A stretch of 64,000 nt of DNA from Apophysomyces variabilis (GCA_002749535.1 MZZL01000376.1:310001-374000); one strand, 5' to 3'; positions 12,402-27,548 are shown, numbered from the stretch's first letter. A program made the numbers and translations. Notes: generated by a model not told the origin, from the letters alone.

Positions 12402-13957
12402 ATGTCCACTAGCACCTTTGCACCTCTCTTTGGCTCACATCAAGGACAAAGTCAACCCTCCGCGTTCCAACCGCCCGCGCCTGCTTCAACTAGCTTTGCC
12501 GGTTTTGGCTCTACCCAGGTTTCCGCCTCTCAGCAGACCGTCCCTACATCTACTGCTTTCGGAGGTTTCGGGACTCAACAGCTTGCCACATCTCAACCCA
12601 CCACATCAACTCCAGCTACTTTTGGAGGTTTCGGAACTCAAGGTGCTACGACGTCTCTACAACAAAATAAACCCGCATCGACCGCATTTGGAGGCTTCGG
12701 GGTCCAGACGAGCACAACTGCTCAACAACCAGCGACAACATCATTCGGTTCAACGGGCTTCGGACCATCAGGCTTCGGATCCTTTGGAAGTATCTCCTCG
12801 AATCAGACTCAGCAGCAACAACAGCAACAACAGCAACAACAGCAACAGCAACAACAACAAGATGCACTTCTGGACCTGAAAGCCGCGTTTCCCGATTCTA
12901 AAGTACCACATTACATCGTACGGCCAAATGGAATTCAGCACATTGCCGTTCCGCCCAGTTTCTTTCTGGGAAGCCATCACAAAGGGAGTGAGCACTATAG
13001 TGGTATCACTCAGTATAAACCACGTGGTTTCTTCAAACCAATCGATGATACCTCTAGATCAAGCGGTGAGGTTGCATTTAAACCATTCTGGGAAGAGACC
13101 AAAGTGCTTCCTGGATTCTTGACTGGAAGTGGGCAGGTTAGGACAGCAAGTATATATCTCACATTTTCAGCTGCTAATAATTTATTATAACAGTCTTCAT
13201 ACAAAGGTGAAAATCGGAAGCGATTGCTTGAAGATATTAATCGCTCAATGTAAGCTTAACGGTTTCACTATAAGATTTTTGACATCATCTTTCATTAGCG
13301 AAAAAACAAGCAACAAGCGACCAAAGATACCCGAGGCCGGTCTATTTGCAGCCAAGAAAGGAAGCTTTGGGTATCGACATTATTCGGAGGAAGAATGTAA
13401 TGCACCGCCGGTTTTATCAATGTGGGATGTTGGCGTGAACCCGTCTACGATTGTCACCCCTGCAAAGAAGGGCACAGTTGCTTCAAGTACAGCGTTAGGC
13501 ACAGATAGGTAAGTACTTCAACCTGGCGTAAAACAAGGTGTAAACAGTCCATCGTACAATTAGCGTTCCATTACGTCCGATTGCAAATGGAGACGAGTCT
13601 TCAACAGTGAACGTGTTTGGATTCCCATTGGAATACACTTCTTCGGTTCTTGAACATCTTGCACAACACGGAGAGATTGTCGAACATCAGCGTTCCAGCG
13701 GAAGTTGGATATCCGTTACATATCGAACTGCCGAATCAGCTCGAAAAGCGTTGAAGGATCATGGAAAGGTGATGGCAGACGGGTATATGATTGGTCTGGT
13801 GCTAGTGCCATCTAGTCAAACAACAGCAAAACAGCCGATGCAAGGCATCGCTCCGGAAAGTACGGAGAAAAAAGCGACAAATCTTCCTCCAGGTGTATAT
13901 CAAAAGCAAAAACCCGGACTGTTACACAGTTTAAAAGAAATTCTATTTGGATGGTAA
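12402..13957 (+). CDS. NUP53: nucleoporin Nup53/Nup35 homologue
   Basis: This is an inner-ring nuclear pore protein that binds membrane, Nup170/Nup155-type and Nic96-type partners. Four exons close in phase: 12402-13136, 13194-13249, 13299-13508 and 13564-13957, giving 464 residues. The N-terminal third is an FG region with repeated GGFG units. A run of 17 glutamines encoded by mixed CAG/CAA codons follows (12810-12860). The MPPN RNA-recognition-like fold is in exon 4, beginning VNVFGFPLEYTSSVLEHL and including SGSWISVTYRTAESARKAL. The protein ends in LKEILFGW, the short amphipathic C-terminal helix by which Nup53 orthologues touch the nuclear membrane. These three features in this order make the call secure. 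The ATG at 12402 is used because an earlier in-frame one is absent and the FG region begins straight after it. Confidence 0.95.
12810..12860 (+). repeat. CAG/CAA glutamine-codon repeat inside Nup53
   Basis: Seventeen consecutive Gln codons in mixed CAG and CAA order lie between the FG region and the middle of Nup53. Mixed codons make slippage less likely than a pure CAG run. Confidence 0.9.
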
Positions 13958-14522
13958 TGTGAATCCACTTGTAATGGGTGCGATGAGAGACATTGTCGCG
14001 GTTAAGTGTAGTTACGAAGGAGATGAACGCGACAAGGGGTTACATCATTGAACATAGAAGCAGACCGTTTTAAATACATAACATACCTTTTTAGCCGCAT
14101 ACACCTCTATTAAAGACGTTTCGCATATTCCGCTTGTTGCATTTCCAATCCGGAGCAGGATGAGACGGAAAACGAAGATTCGAGAAACGCAACTTTAGGT
14201 GGACATGGATGTTTTGGGTAAATCATGCTTCCTTTTGCTGCTTCTTTATTTCTGCAATAATTTCTTCTTGTTAATTCAGTGCTTTCCATGTCCTTGAAGA
14301 ACTAAATGTATGTGGACGCGAAAACACAGCTTGCCATAGCGATTTGGAAAGTTTATGTTATACATTCAAAATAGTGTAGAGGGAAGTAATGGAGTTAAAA
14401 GGCCTTATCTAAACTATATATGAGGAAATGACCGTAAGTATTGCAAGAAACAAATGGTGTAAATGAGCCATCCACATTCAGGGACGTCAGCATAAACGTC
14501 GATTATGTCCCGTACATGACTT
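13958..14522. other. intergenic between convergent Nup53 and ELMO genes
   Basis: About 560 bases lie between two convergent stop codons, so this should be 3' flanking sequence for both genes. It is AT-rich and no gene is seen. Confidence 0.5.
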
Positions 14523-16926
14523 TTAGCTGGTTTCAGTATCGTAAAAAAAGCCGGATCCCAGTCCTACGGGAACCGGTGGTACGTCCAAAGCAGTATGCGG
14601 TACCTCGACACGATCACCGGCGATCTGTAAGAGTTTCACCTTCACGCCAATTTCGGTCAAAGCATGCAAATACTCAGCCGTGTCTTTGCTGGTGATTCCT
14701 TTGTCTAATAGCATGCTAAGACCATCTTTCCATTCTGAAGCTTGTGCAGAAGAAGAGCAGATAAATTCTGCGAGTGGTACCACAGATTTATCTGCGTATA
14801 GACCAAAGGAAAGTGCGGAACTGTCATTGATTGACATCATCTGCGACGGATGTCCGATAACACTTGCATTTGATGGTTTCCGTAACGATTTAATCTCTTT
14901 AACCATGCTGAGATCGATCTTGTTGGGAAGCTTTTCGCAGCTCCGGAATACCAGTGGATTCTTCTCCGCAAAATCACCGTATTGTAGACATTTCTTGGAA
15001 GGACTCAATTTGTAATAGCGCCAGCGCTTTCCAACGGACGTTGATGATGCAGGTCCCATGATCCCTAACGGTGAATTTGCTCCAGTTTGGTTCCCTAGGC
15101 TGCCTGTACTTGATGCATTTGGGGCGATAGTTCCAGAAACCGATGCAAGCCGTTGGGCGGACAACGGACACGGAAACCATGCGCCTACCAATAGGCAACT
15201 GATTCGCTGTTTTTTGATAAACTCGTATGATTGTTTATTAAGACGAGTACGAAGATTCCTGCCCGATGTCAGCTTTGTAGATCAAACAGCTATGACTGTA
15301 TTTACCTGATAGCTTCCCTTCCTAACAGATCATCCGCCCATTCAAGTTCCTTCAGGCGTCTGTCGCGAATGACTTGATACGGTGTACCAAGCATAATCCG
15401 GTCAAACTCATAAATATCCTTAATACCTTCGCTTTTTAGGACTGATCGCAACTGACTGCGGACAAGAGCTGATACTTTGGAGAAATCTGAAGAGGTTGCT
15501 TCCATATCCTGAAAGATACGGTAAAAACATTGCAGCGTGGTCCCATGAATATGATCAAAATTAAGTAAGGGCTGCTCAAACTCAGCCGCGATATCTAAAG
15601 TGGATTATGGTTATACACGACCTTTTCTATGCAAATGCTTACATCCCGCATTAATATTCCAGTACCCGCAGAGTAAATCCGTGACTTCGATACTAGCCTT
15701 GGCGAATGGACATCGTTTTCCTTCTGGTCGATGAATTTGTTCCAGTATCATCTGCTGCGTATTAATATCGAATTATAAGATTTGGTCGAAGTCTTTCACT
15801 AACCTTAGCAAATAAATCTTCATTTTGTTTCATAAACGTGTGCATACGTTCCAGCCCAAACAGCCCTGTACGACTAAACTCCCGCTGCGGCACCTCCGTC
15901 TATCCACTTTCATAAGAATCAGCTTTTACCATGCAGTCCATTTACCGAAAACCCAAGTTTCTTCCATTTTCGCGCTCCTGGGATCACAATATCTTTGACG
16001 TTAGCAGATTCCCAAATATCATTGAGCATTTTCGCATGATGCGGATTACTCAAGGACACAGGTGTTCTCCGCCGCTTATGTGCATTTTGGATCAACGCTG
16101 TCTGAAACTCCAGTAAATGCTCTTTCAAGTCCTCTGAGGGGTGATCGTTCATCAGACGCTGAAATATCAATCAAAAAAAGGTCTGCAGTGGGATTCGCTA
16201 CCATACCAGGATCGATTTTCGGGTATTCAGTTGTTCTATTGCATCCGATAATTCGCTTTGATGATCTTCGGTAACATGTTTTAACATCGCTGTCAATAGT
16301 GCCAAGCTGTTTAAGCATAGGCCGTAATCAGGGCTCTGTAGTCGCTGAACCAATGTAGGCAACAAGTTTTTCTCTCGCTCTATAGCTTTATGAATGGTTG
16401 GATAACCGTAGCAGTCGATGGCAGAGTAAGACGTTCGATCCGCACAAACGATCTTGATAAGTATTGCCGTAGCAGGCCGGCATATGGTCACGAGAGCCTC
16501 GTTCACTACAATATGTGCGATATCTGCCACAAACTCATCGGTTAGATTATCCCAACCAGAGTCATGTTCCATGAGGGAAGTAAACGAATTCAACGCATAA
16601 GCGAGAGTATTGCCACTGGTATTCTTTATGATCTCGCAAAGCGATTCTAATCCGCCTCGTTCGAGAAATTCAGCCGCAAAGTCTGGTTCCTTCAGGAAAT
16701 GAAATTAAGTAACAGAAGATCGAGGAGTTCGTGCTGCTAGAAATACCTTTAAGTAATTCTGCAACGAGTAAGTTGCAATTTTGAGCACTTTTTCGTCTTT
16801 TGTTTGGCTATAGCCACCTCCATGCGCAGGGAGATTAGCGCCAGTGGACATGCGCTTCACCAGTTTTTCTGCCTCCTCAGGCGTTGGGGCAGAATCAAAT
16901 TCATACGATGTTCTCAAACTAGCCAT
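14523..16926 (-). CDS. ELMO/CED-12 family protein (armadillo, ELMO and PH regions)
   Basis: ELMO proteins bind DOCK-type exchange factors and control Rac GTPases and the actin cytoskeleton at the membrane. The ATG ends at 16926. Exon 1 ends at LQNYLK and joins to EPDFAAEFLERGGLESL, the start of the helical-repeat N-terminal half (about 16200-16690: FTSLMEH... LQSPDYGLCLNSLALLTAML). The ELMO domain covers about 15300-15900, with FGLERMHTFMKQNEDLFAKM and GTPYQVIRDRRLKELEWADDLL. The C-terminal PH-like domain is at about 14523-15191 (RWRYYKLSPSKKCLQYGDF ... EWKDGLSMLL). At least seven exons are separated by short introns. The domain order matches animal and amoeba ELMO1. Such a protein is absent from the best-known yeasts, and its presence here supports an early-diverging fungus. 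The DOCK partner is not in the window. Confidence 0.88.
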
Positions 16927-17887
16927 GCTTCAAGCATATGTGAATAAAGGCGGATCGAGGGTCGCTTTAAATTTCTCCTTAGCCAATGGCGGTTCGGATG
17001 CGGGGTATCAACCATAATAAGTCGGAGTTTCCTTTTGCCTAGATCCACACCAGATGTTGGCAGACTGTTTGCAGTGACATTTCCTATGCGTTCTGCTGTT
17101 ACTTTGCGATGCGCTTCCCATTGTTATAGTATAAATATGAAAATCAACATTGTAACAGAGCTAGTGACAAAGGAGCCTTTGGAGCGCATTGCGGGGTGGG
17201 AGGGGAAAAAAGGGACTGAGGGAGGGAAGAGTTCATCTGCTGGTTTCGTACAATATCCATGCTATTTTACCGCAATAATACTGACCGCCATGTTTACTTG
17301 CTAATCTCAAATAAACCATCAATGTGACAGGCTATTGATTGTTTGCTTAGTTTAATGCTCCACAATTATAGTTAAACACGACGCGCATCTTTCGCGACCT
17401 CAGATATTATCTGTTTTAAATCCTATAAGAACAAAAAACTTAGCATGCAACGACTGGATTTATACACATTATCTTGTCTAGCATAAAATAAGTTTTTGGT
17501 GGAGATATTTCTGGAAATGACAAACTGTGTTTCCAGTGGATTTTTACGTTGTGCAAATACATCTTCAGAAGCGAACGGGCATGTTAGAACATTTGGAAGT
17601 GGCATTAGACCTCCGCTATTTCGTCCCATGTTTCTCCGTCCGAACGGGCAGAGTATAGGATAATGGTTTTCATACGATGTTATTTTACAAATTGCTGTTC
17701 ATTGGACTTATTCAGGGCTAATGTAAGGAAGACACGTAGCTTGTTTGCAGCTTTTCGTAACATACGAACTACTGCATAATGTAATAACGTTTATCTCACC
17801 AGCATGAATAATTTCAGCGGAACTGTTAAAATATCCGTAAATTTTTCCGTTCATCCTTTTCTTTCTATTTCTCTTTTTATCTCCAAT
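16927..17887. other. intergenic between divergent ELMO and SDR genes
   Basis: About 960 bases with no recognisable gene. The first 100-200 bases on each side should be promoter. The stretch 17190-17230 is G-rich. Small open frames at 17035-17304 and 17423-17629 have no recognisable domain. Confidence 0.45.
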
Positions 17888-18709
17888 ATGATCTATCTCA
17901 TCACTGGTGCCTCAAGAGGCCTTGGCCTTGAATTCGTCAAGCAGCTTTCTGTCAGTGGTCACACAGTCATCGCCACCGCTCGTGCCCCAGAACAAGCAGA
18001 CGAACTCCAGCTGCTTGCAAAAGAGAACAAAGACATCCATATTGTCGCCCTAGATACAACAAACAGTGAATCACTTAAAGTGCGTCTTACATTACCCTAT
18101 ATCGAATATAATTAGAAGTATTAATTGCTCGAAACAGGCTGCTGTTAAGAGAGTAGATGAAATTACACCCAATGGTGTGGATATCCTTATCAATAATTCA
18201 GGCGTGGCTGGTCAACGTAACATGCATGCGGAAAACACGTAAGTCAAGCCCAGTAGACAAACCCCAAAAACACGGGCACACCTATTTATCATCTTTTTCT
18301 CAGAACTGCCCAGGAATATCTTAATGTGTTTCAAACGAACGTAGTGGGCACGTCGAACGTTACTCAGGCTTTCTTGCCTATCTTGCATAGACGTAACACG
18401 CGTTATATTGTCAACATCTCATCCATTCTTGGATCCATCGCAAACACGACGGGTGGTAATAAATCTGCGTACAGAGTGTCCAAGGCGGCGGAAAACATGC
18501 TTTCCAGAGTCCTTGCTAGTCAACTGAAGAAAGACAACTTCATCGTCGTAGCCCTGCATCCCGGTTGGGTCCAGACGGACATGGGTGGCAAGGAAGCTCC
18601 TCTTACTGCGCGTGAATCTATTGCTGGCATGTTAAAGCAAATTGAAAACTTGAAACCCGAACAGAATGGAACTTTCTTCGATTATGAAGGGAAGACTTTG
18701 CCATGGTAA
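17888..18709 (+). CDS. short-chain dehydrogenase/reductase (CsgA/C-factor-like SDR)
   Basis: This is a classical SDR oxidoreductase with a Rossmann fold; its substrate is not known. Three exons join in phase: 17888-18079, 18138-18238 and 18304-18709, giving 232 residues, a normal length for the family. The cofactor motif TGASRGLG is at residues 6-13. The NNSG structural motif is in exon 2. The catalytic serine lies in NISS and the YRVSK motif supplies Tyr and Lys. HPGWVQTDMGG follows the active site, as in the C-factor subgroup of SDRs. The ATG at 17888 sits directly before the first beta strand; in-frame codons upstream are low-complexity and not used. Likely cytosolic, with NADP preferred over NAD (inferred from the ASRG loop). 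Confidence 0.92.
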
Positions 18710-18812
18710 TTAACCTCATCACCGAACAACAGACTCGCTCCGTTGCAACATGATGTTACAGATGCCAATAAACAAGTTCATACAATTTTCTTTTTTTGAA
18801 ATTTCGGCTGCT

Positions 18813-21152
<2,340 letters not shown>

Positions 21153-24100
21153 CTACATATCATACTGATATCTCCACCCATAGTATGATTGTGGATCCTT
21201 CTGAATCTGCCACGTCGGCCAATAGTGGTTATGCGGTGTGAAAGTGCTGACATGTGTTACATTGTTCTTCGTAACGTATTTGACCCGTATGTGCTGTATT
21301 GATCCGGTATTGGAACAAATTTCATCAAGTTTTGGAGGTGATAAAAGCCAGGATGCCTTTTTCTGACTGACTACTGGCGTCAAATGCTGGATCTTTGACT
21401 GATTCAATTTTGAACTGGTGATTGCTTTTAAAAAGTCCTCTAAACTGTGCACCGGCTGCTGGTCAACTTCGATAATCCACACTCCGGGTGGTAGGCTATC
21501 TCCAGCAGGCGAGCCATAGAGACAACAAGATACGTAAACATTACTTGACATTTTGTGTCGCATTTGTTCTCGCGCTGCCATGTAATCGTTCTGGATAAGC
21601 ATACCCTGCCATCCGATCACTTGTGTAGTTTCTTGTCCGTCATATATTGTGGTTGAAAGACTGATTTGAAGCTCCTTGGAATCACGTAATACAGTCTGTT
21701 ACATTTTGAGTTAATTGAATTTAAGCATGACTTTTGTGTCGTACTCTACCATTTGAACTGTTTCTTCATCTGAGAATAATGCTAGGTCAGATACGCTGGT
21801 GAGCATCTTGCCATTAATTTCTAACACAACATCGCCCACGCAAAGAACTTCTGCACATCGGCTCGACGCATCAGTTATCCCCAGAACATATAATACATGC
21901 GTTTTTTCAGCTTTATCAAATCGGCAAGCCCATTCCTCCGATAACCCTAGGATGCGAGCATTGGCCAACTGCATCATCCATAGCTCTACGTCAAGTCCGC
22001 GTACTACTGGCCTTTCGCCGGCTTGAATACGGTCGAGGATTGGAGTTACAAATTTTGCGTTCAATCCGCCCATGATTGTCACAGGCTGCCTGACCTTGTC
22101 TTCCGTGGAGAAACTGAACCAATGTGCGATTACCCGCCCATCATCGTCAGCTAACACACCGCCTTGGCTATCGAGCCCCTCGCTAAGCTTTACCACTTCA
22201 GTATTAACGGCACGCCAACGGGGAGGAGAGTGTTCTTTGGTACGGACAATGTTGGTAGCAGAAATGGTAACTTTCTTGATCACCGGTAGACTGTCACCTG
22301 ATGCACCGATATCAGACGTATTGTTCTATCTATATCCTACTTACCTCCCAAGCCGACATAGTTAACGATATCTCCTTTTACAAGGTCTCTGCTAGATAAT
22401 GTAGCCGGATATACTTCCACACCAGCATCCTTCAGCAAAGTAGGGTTGAATGTAAGAACCGCAAAATTGTAGAAGGGATGTAAAAACAGTATTTCGGCTG
22501 GAACGGTAATGATGCTACTGAATGTCAATGATATTGCACACATTGCTATTGGAACGGTATCGCGATCGCAAATAACCAATGGAGGATCCAAAGAAGTAAT
22601 GAGGCCAGTGCCCCAGAAATGCGAACTTTGAATTCCATCGATCATATACGGTGTATAACAGTCGATTGCAACGAGGCTTTTTGTTAGAGCTTTCAACGGG
22701 TCACTTGTTTGGCATATCTTTAACTTCACATTTGACTCTAGGGGAGGTGGCAGAAGAGGGAAATCATCGAGGTGCTTGTAATCCCATTGCCCACTTTGAT
22801 CTTGAATCCAATTAATACAGACTTGTATTTGTTGATCCTACTTCATACCATTTCGTACAGCCATACGGAACATGTGCCAGCGTCGGTCGACGCGTAAAAT
22901 CATAACACGCTCTTTCAGTGGCTGTGCCAGGGAATAGAACCTAATAGGCACTCTGCTGTCTTGTGGGATCGTTTTGACTATTGCAATAAAATCGTCAAGA
23001 TTCCGTACTTGTTGGTTGTTTAGCCCAGTGATGATGGATCCTCGAAGACAGTAAGCGGTTCCTAGAATGTACCCTGATGCTCCAATATACACGCCAGCAT
23101 CTCTGAGCGACAACCCATGCCCCCGGGCTATTTGATAGGAAACATCGTTTAAGAGACCACCTCCGAATTCGAGGTATCTATAGGGCATACTGTCGCCAAG
23201 GTCTTGAACTTTTAGATGTACTTCATGGAGTTGACCGGCACGCGAAATCACCATATCCACAGCAGTATTCGTATCCACCAAATTTTCAAGCTCGTTGAAA
23301 TTTGTCACGATCTTTCCATTGCCGGTCAGAAGAATATCACCCGGCTCCAAAAGTCCATCTGCCGGACCATGTGGCAGGACAGATTTGATAACTAATAGTC
23401 CCTGCTGTTTTTCGTTCATACTGCGAAGACGGTGTTCAATATGACGGCTTAGTCCAAGCTTAGCAAGTTCATCATATGAGCGATATTCAAATTCAGTCTG
23501 TATTGTGCCCCGAGGGACAGATTGCTGCTTCTGCAAATAACTGAGGGCGCGTTTGACACGATCCAATGGTAGGTAGTAACTGGATGATGCTTTTGTGGCT
23601 CCCCCAGCATTCAGAGCAATAGCTCGTCCCTGGAGATCTAGCACGGGGCTCCCACTTGACCCTGCACTCGTGCTTGATGCAGCTTGGAAGTAGAAAGTGT
23701 TGAAGTCGTTGTATTCTCCAACGCCATATTCTGGAGCAGCTCGATCGAGACGAGCAAGGGTACCGGATAGAATACTGAGCTTTTCCCCGGCGTCGTTGCT
23801 AAACTAGAGTCAATGTAAAAGCCTAACGTACCATTTGTGTCAAGTTTACCCGACTACCCGGATCTCCTGACCCACCCTCGCCCCTTCAGGATACAACTCG
23901 ATACCAGATATATCCATGTATCGGACGCTTGACGGATCATATTGGAAGAAGCCAAAGTCATGAACCGGATCACGATAGATAGGCTTTAATTCGATTTCTT
24001 CGTAGTTGCATAATACTGCTTGTGCCACGATGGGTGATACAGACACAACATGACGATTCGAAAGAATAATACCCCGATGCGGATCAACAACGAACCCAGT

Positions 24101-24337
24101 GGCTGAATATGCTCCTGGTTTCTCGGTGTCAAGAGCCCTTACACGGATAGCTTTGATTGACACAATGCTCTTGATAGATTTTTCCAGAGTAAACTCCCAG
24201 TTCGGTTCTGATCTTCTCGAATTAGGCTGAGGTTGGGGTGCAGAATCGATTGTCTTGGACCTCATACGGTAGACCTTAGAAAATACCGAATCCAACGGGT
24301 CTGTTGCTGTCACATGTGGTTCCAGTGGCCTTGGCAT
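21153..24337 (-). CDS. NMA111: Nma111-type nuclear serine protease (double HtrA plus PDZ domains)
   Basis: This is the fungal pro-apoptotic HtrA-like protease that in yeast acts in the nucleus. Five exons close in phase: 23850-24337, 22849-23798, 22345-22800, 21750-22297 and 21153-21695, giving 994 residues, the expected size. The first protease domain shows the whole catalytic triad: His in NRHVV, Asp in VHDFGF and Ser in AGSSGSPV. PDZ domains follow. The second HtrA-like half lacks an equivalent GSSGSP serine loop, with GGVLADDDG at the matching place, as is normal for this family. The ATG ending at 24337 is the first in frame. The intron 21696-21749 is set by phase and by the family motif that continues into TVLRDSKEL. 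Confidence 0.95.
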
Positions 24338-25188
24338 GACAAATTGTAGGGAAGAGAACGATGTGTATGAGTTTACTGTAGCTTCCCTTTATGTAACCCT
24401 CGGAAGGCAGTCCCTTTCTGAACATTCTCGCTGTTGCTGAATTCTAACAAGTATCGCAACACTTATGCAGGGAAAAAAAAGGACCTGCTATTGAAAAGCT
24501 TAAAAAAGGATCTGTATGGAACTTACTATGACAGTTATCATCATGCGCTACAACATAATCAGCTCCCTCTTTACAAACATTGAATGGGAAACTTCAACTC
24601 TCCGTAGTCTATACCAAGTCTAAATCCATTTTGATTTAACCGCATCATAGATCTTTGGATCGAACCATGCTAACAAATACATACACGAAGAAGTAATTCA
24701 TTGTTCCTTAGCATTACAGAAATCGTCTTTTAAAAATGAAGTAAAGCAAGTGATGCATATGATATCTCGATATCTACTCATCTGCTTTTGCCGCCTCACT
24801 TATGGCTGCTATAAGAGATAAGCTATCTTTGATCCTGTCCTGAAGAAAGTGCATTGCCCATCATCTGGTATACTGTCCTAATAACGATCTCTTACGCGTA
24901 AAACATACAACTTCAAATAAGAAAATTAGTGTCAACAAAGGAAATACTGACGAAATCTATGTATTTTTGGGCTTCCCACTGGGAACTGCTGCAACGATGA
25001 CTGAGAGATATACAAGTTGTCCCTGGTTAAACAAACGCAAAAGAGCATTGAGACTTCAGACTAGTTTCGTACGCTCTTTAAATATCACGGATATTTTGTA
25101 GCGATCTGTCAATGTTCTGAAAACGTTTCGCGTTAATCACAAAATATCCTCGGGAATGCTGTAGACGCACTGCTTATTTTTCCAATGC
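24338..25188. other. intergenic, no gene seen
   Basis: About 850 AT-rich bases lie upstream of the protease gene and downstream of the unknown gene at 25189. No coding-like frame or RNA gene was found. Confidence 0.5.
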
Positions 25189-26030
25189 TTATGCGATATT
25201 TCCGGCCGATAAGAGTTCTCTCGGATTAATCTGATGTTGAAAGCATATTTCTTCCAATACTCGCCAAAGATCCCAGTACCCATACAGACTTGCAATATTG
25301 TAGGTGTCGCTAGCCAATGCCCGAAGGTGTGCAACAGCATTTGGATCTTCCCGTTGCCGACATAGTTGCAAGATATGGAAAGGTCGAGACCTCAGCATCT
25401 CCATCGAAAATGGAGAATAGGACGACATTCGCGTTGGATGGACTTGCTCAATAACGCATAGAACTAGAGACTCTTCACCATTATAATAACCGATACTGCC
25501 GATCAAAGAACCATCGATCCGCACAATAGCAAAGCATCGCTGACCACTCATTTCCCCTTTAAGAGCTTTTGAAAAAAGGCCAACGACGTCTTGTTCCGCT
25601 GGAGTTGTATTCGGTGCCATTTCCAAAACATGTCGCGAAATAGTTCTGGAAGTCGTAGGTGATTTGGCTACAAAGCCAATCACAGATAGTGTAGTATCAT
25701 ACGGCCAGCGCAACGAATTAAAGCTTGTAGTATCTGTTTTTACTGAATGGCCAATAGAAAATAGTATCGTTTGATGGCCAAGCGTCAACACAATGATCTC
25801 CGTAGCCTGCGTAGACATAGCTGGCAACATGCTGACACGGAGTTGGGCAATAACAACCAATCTTGCAAGATAATTCAAACGCCGCCACCTTTATGCTTGT
25901 GTCCGGTGTCCACTATCCACTCGATATATGCAAAAACATCAAATGTATTTGGCATCGCTTCGCTTATAACGTATCCAATCTGCAAGTGGCATTCTATACG
26001 ATTTTCATACGTATTATCCATTTCTTGCAT
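25189..26030 (-). CDS. unrecognised protein of about 257 residues
   Basis: I do not recognise this family. A two-exon model closes in phase: 25889-26030 and 25189-25820, joined by a 68-base intron with donor GTGGCG and acceptor TTGCCAG. The predicted protein starts MQEMDNTYENRIECHLQIGY. It has an N-terminal segment with alternating beta-like and helical patches (EAMPNTFDVFAYIEWIV) and a hydrophobic strand-rich middle (IIVLTLGHQTILFSIGH). A second alpha/beta part follows (CFAIVRIDGSLIGSIGYY), and the C-terminus is helical (YGYWDLWRVLEEICFQHQ). No signal peptide or membrane helix is evident. An additional 5' exon beginning MEKL near 26130 is possible. Codon use and amino-acid make-up look like a real gene, but no function can be given. 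Confidence 0.6.
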
Positions 26031-26059
26031 CTACAAGATGTTTACTGACGTTAGCAAAC

Positions 26060-26814
26060 GAACTATTATCGCAAGATATCAAAAAGAGTCCGTTTGTTCG
26101 TCAGTGTGCTCTCCTACCAGTTTTTCCATCTTAAATAGATGTTACAAAAGTCAGACTTCAATTTTACCTTAATTGGCTGTAGAGGGTGTTTGCGATAGAA
26201 AGGCTAGAAGACAAAAGTAGACAACAGCGCGAGCAATTAGAAGCGGCGTATTTCAAGGCATCTTGGGGAAGTGATACGTATTGCTGCTGGGCCATAGATT
26301 GTTTCTATGCCAGCAATATGTGGCTACAACCAATAGTAGAACATGCAAAACTCACCATCAGCCTTAGTCAGAAATAACTATGACTGCTTGTTTGTAGAAA
26401 ACTGCTTCGCTCTCTGAGGGATACACCTTGCAGTGGTTGAACGGATCTTAACTTTCTATGACATTCCAGGTATTGGAACGGTGCTGATTGCGAAAGAGGC
26501 ATGGTTAGTAAGCTAGCTCAACAGATACATTATAAGCCGGTAGATATTCGGCTTGTCATGAAAGAGACAATTAACTTTTTTCCACCGAAAACTGCTAAAT
26601 GAGAAATATCCTTGCATAGAGTATCGCACAATGCTCATTTGTCTTTTTTGTTTACTCTTTTCTTTATGGCTTTGTTTTATTTCTTCCCGCAGGATTGTAA
26701 GCGATAGTGAGACGCAGACCAGATGTATGCGACCCAATCATTTTACCGGGTGGTGCCATTTTCGGGACCGAGTCCTGTGGGGGGACTTGCCATAAATCCT
26801 TTCTTAAACTTACA
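26060..26814. other. intergenic between divergent genes
   Basis: This stretch holds a possible 5' exon of the leftward unknown gene near 26110-26130 and the promoter of the rightward inhibitor-2 gene near 26600-26814. Small open frames here have no recognisable domain. Confidence 0.4.
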
Positions 26815-27548
26815 ATGAGTAGCCAGCCGAATTCAGCATCTAAACCCATCAAGGGTATCCTGAAAAAGCCTCATCAACTGGGTCGTGACAACAACCCAGA
26901 ACCTCAGTAAATATCAATGGTTTATATTAAAACCTGTTATTCAATTCTCCTTGGTAGCTTGAAATGGGATGAAGCGAATCTAGAATTGACGGAATCACAA
27001 AAGGACTCTACCATGAAAGTAGATGAACCACCAACACCTTATATACGATACAACCCGGAAACGGACGAGGTTTTGAATATGCCAGGTACTACGGCTCACA
27101 GTCGTGTTGTGATCCGGAACAAAGAGAACTAGGGAAATAGAAGCGTTGCTAACATACTTGTAAAAGCCGATGCTCCGTTTAACAAAGCGGCTCACGAGGA
27201 ACCAGAGGACTTTTCTCTGGATGCTGGAAATGAGTCTGATCGATCAAGTACTTCAAGTGGACGAAGAAGACGTGTTTACCTGAGCGATGATGACTGGGAG
27301 TCTGACAATGAAAATGACGAGCAAAGTAATGTTCGCTTGGTATCAGATCTTTCTTAACGTACATTATAGAGAGCAAAGATCATGAAGAGTTTGCGAAGAA
27401 ACGTGCGATGCACTATAATATGGGCAATGTCCTCCGTCATAAGACTGATCTGGATGACGAGGATGAAGATGAGGAAGAAGAATCCTGCCCACCGCCAGTG
27501 CCTCCGTTGCCACAACGAGTTAATGGAAACGACAAAATGGAAGAATAA
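26815..27548 (+). CDS. protein phosphatase inhibitor 2 (IPP-2/Glc8 homologue)
   Basis: Inhibitor 2 binds and controls type-1 protein phosphatase (PP1) and also helps it fold. Four exons close in phase: 26815-26906, 26958-27085, 27167-27325 and 27370-27548, giving about 185 residues. All three PP1-contact motifs are present: KGILKK near the N-terminus, the KWDEANL segment, and the [10 protein letters not shown] motif in exon 4, whose histidine and tyrosine enter the PP1 active site. The regulatory threonine sits in DEPPTPY, the site that GSK3-type kinases phosphorylate in known orthologues. The rest is acidic and disordered ([14 protein letters not shown]). The size agrees with animal and yeast proteins (about 200). 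Confidence 0.92.

Noticed and set aside
12391..12879. A second long open frame overlapping Nup53 in another frame.
   Set aside because: It is a shadow of the repetitive Gln/Pro-rich Nup53 coding sequence.
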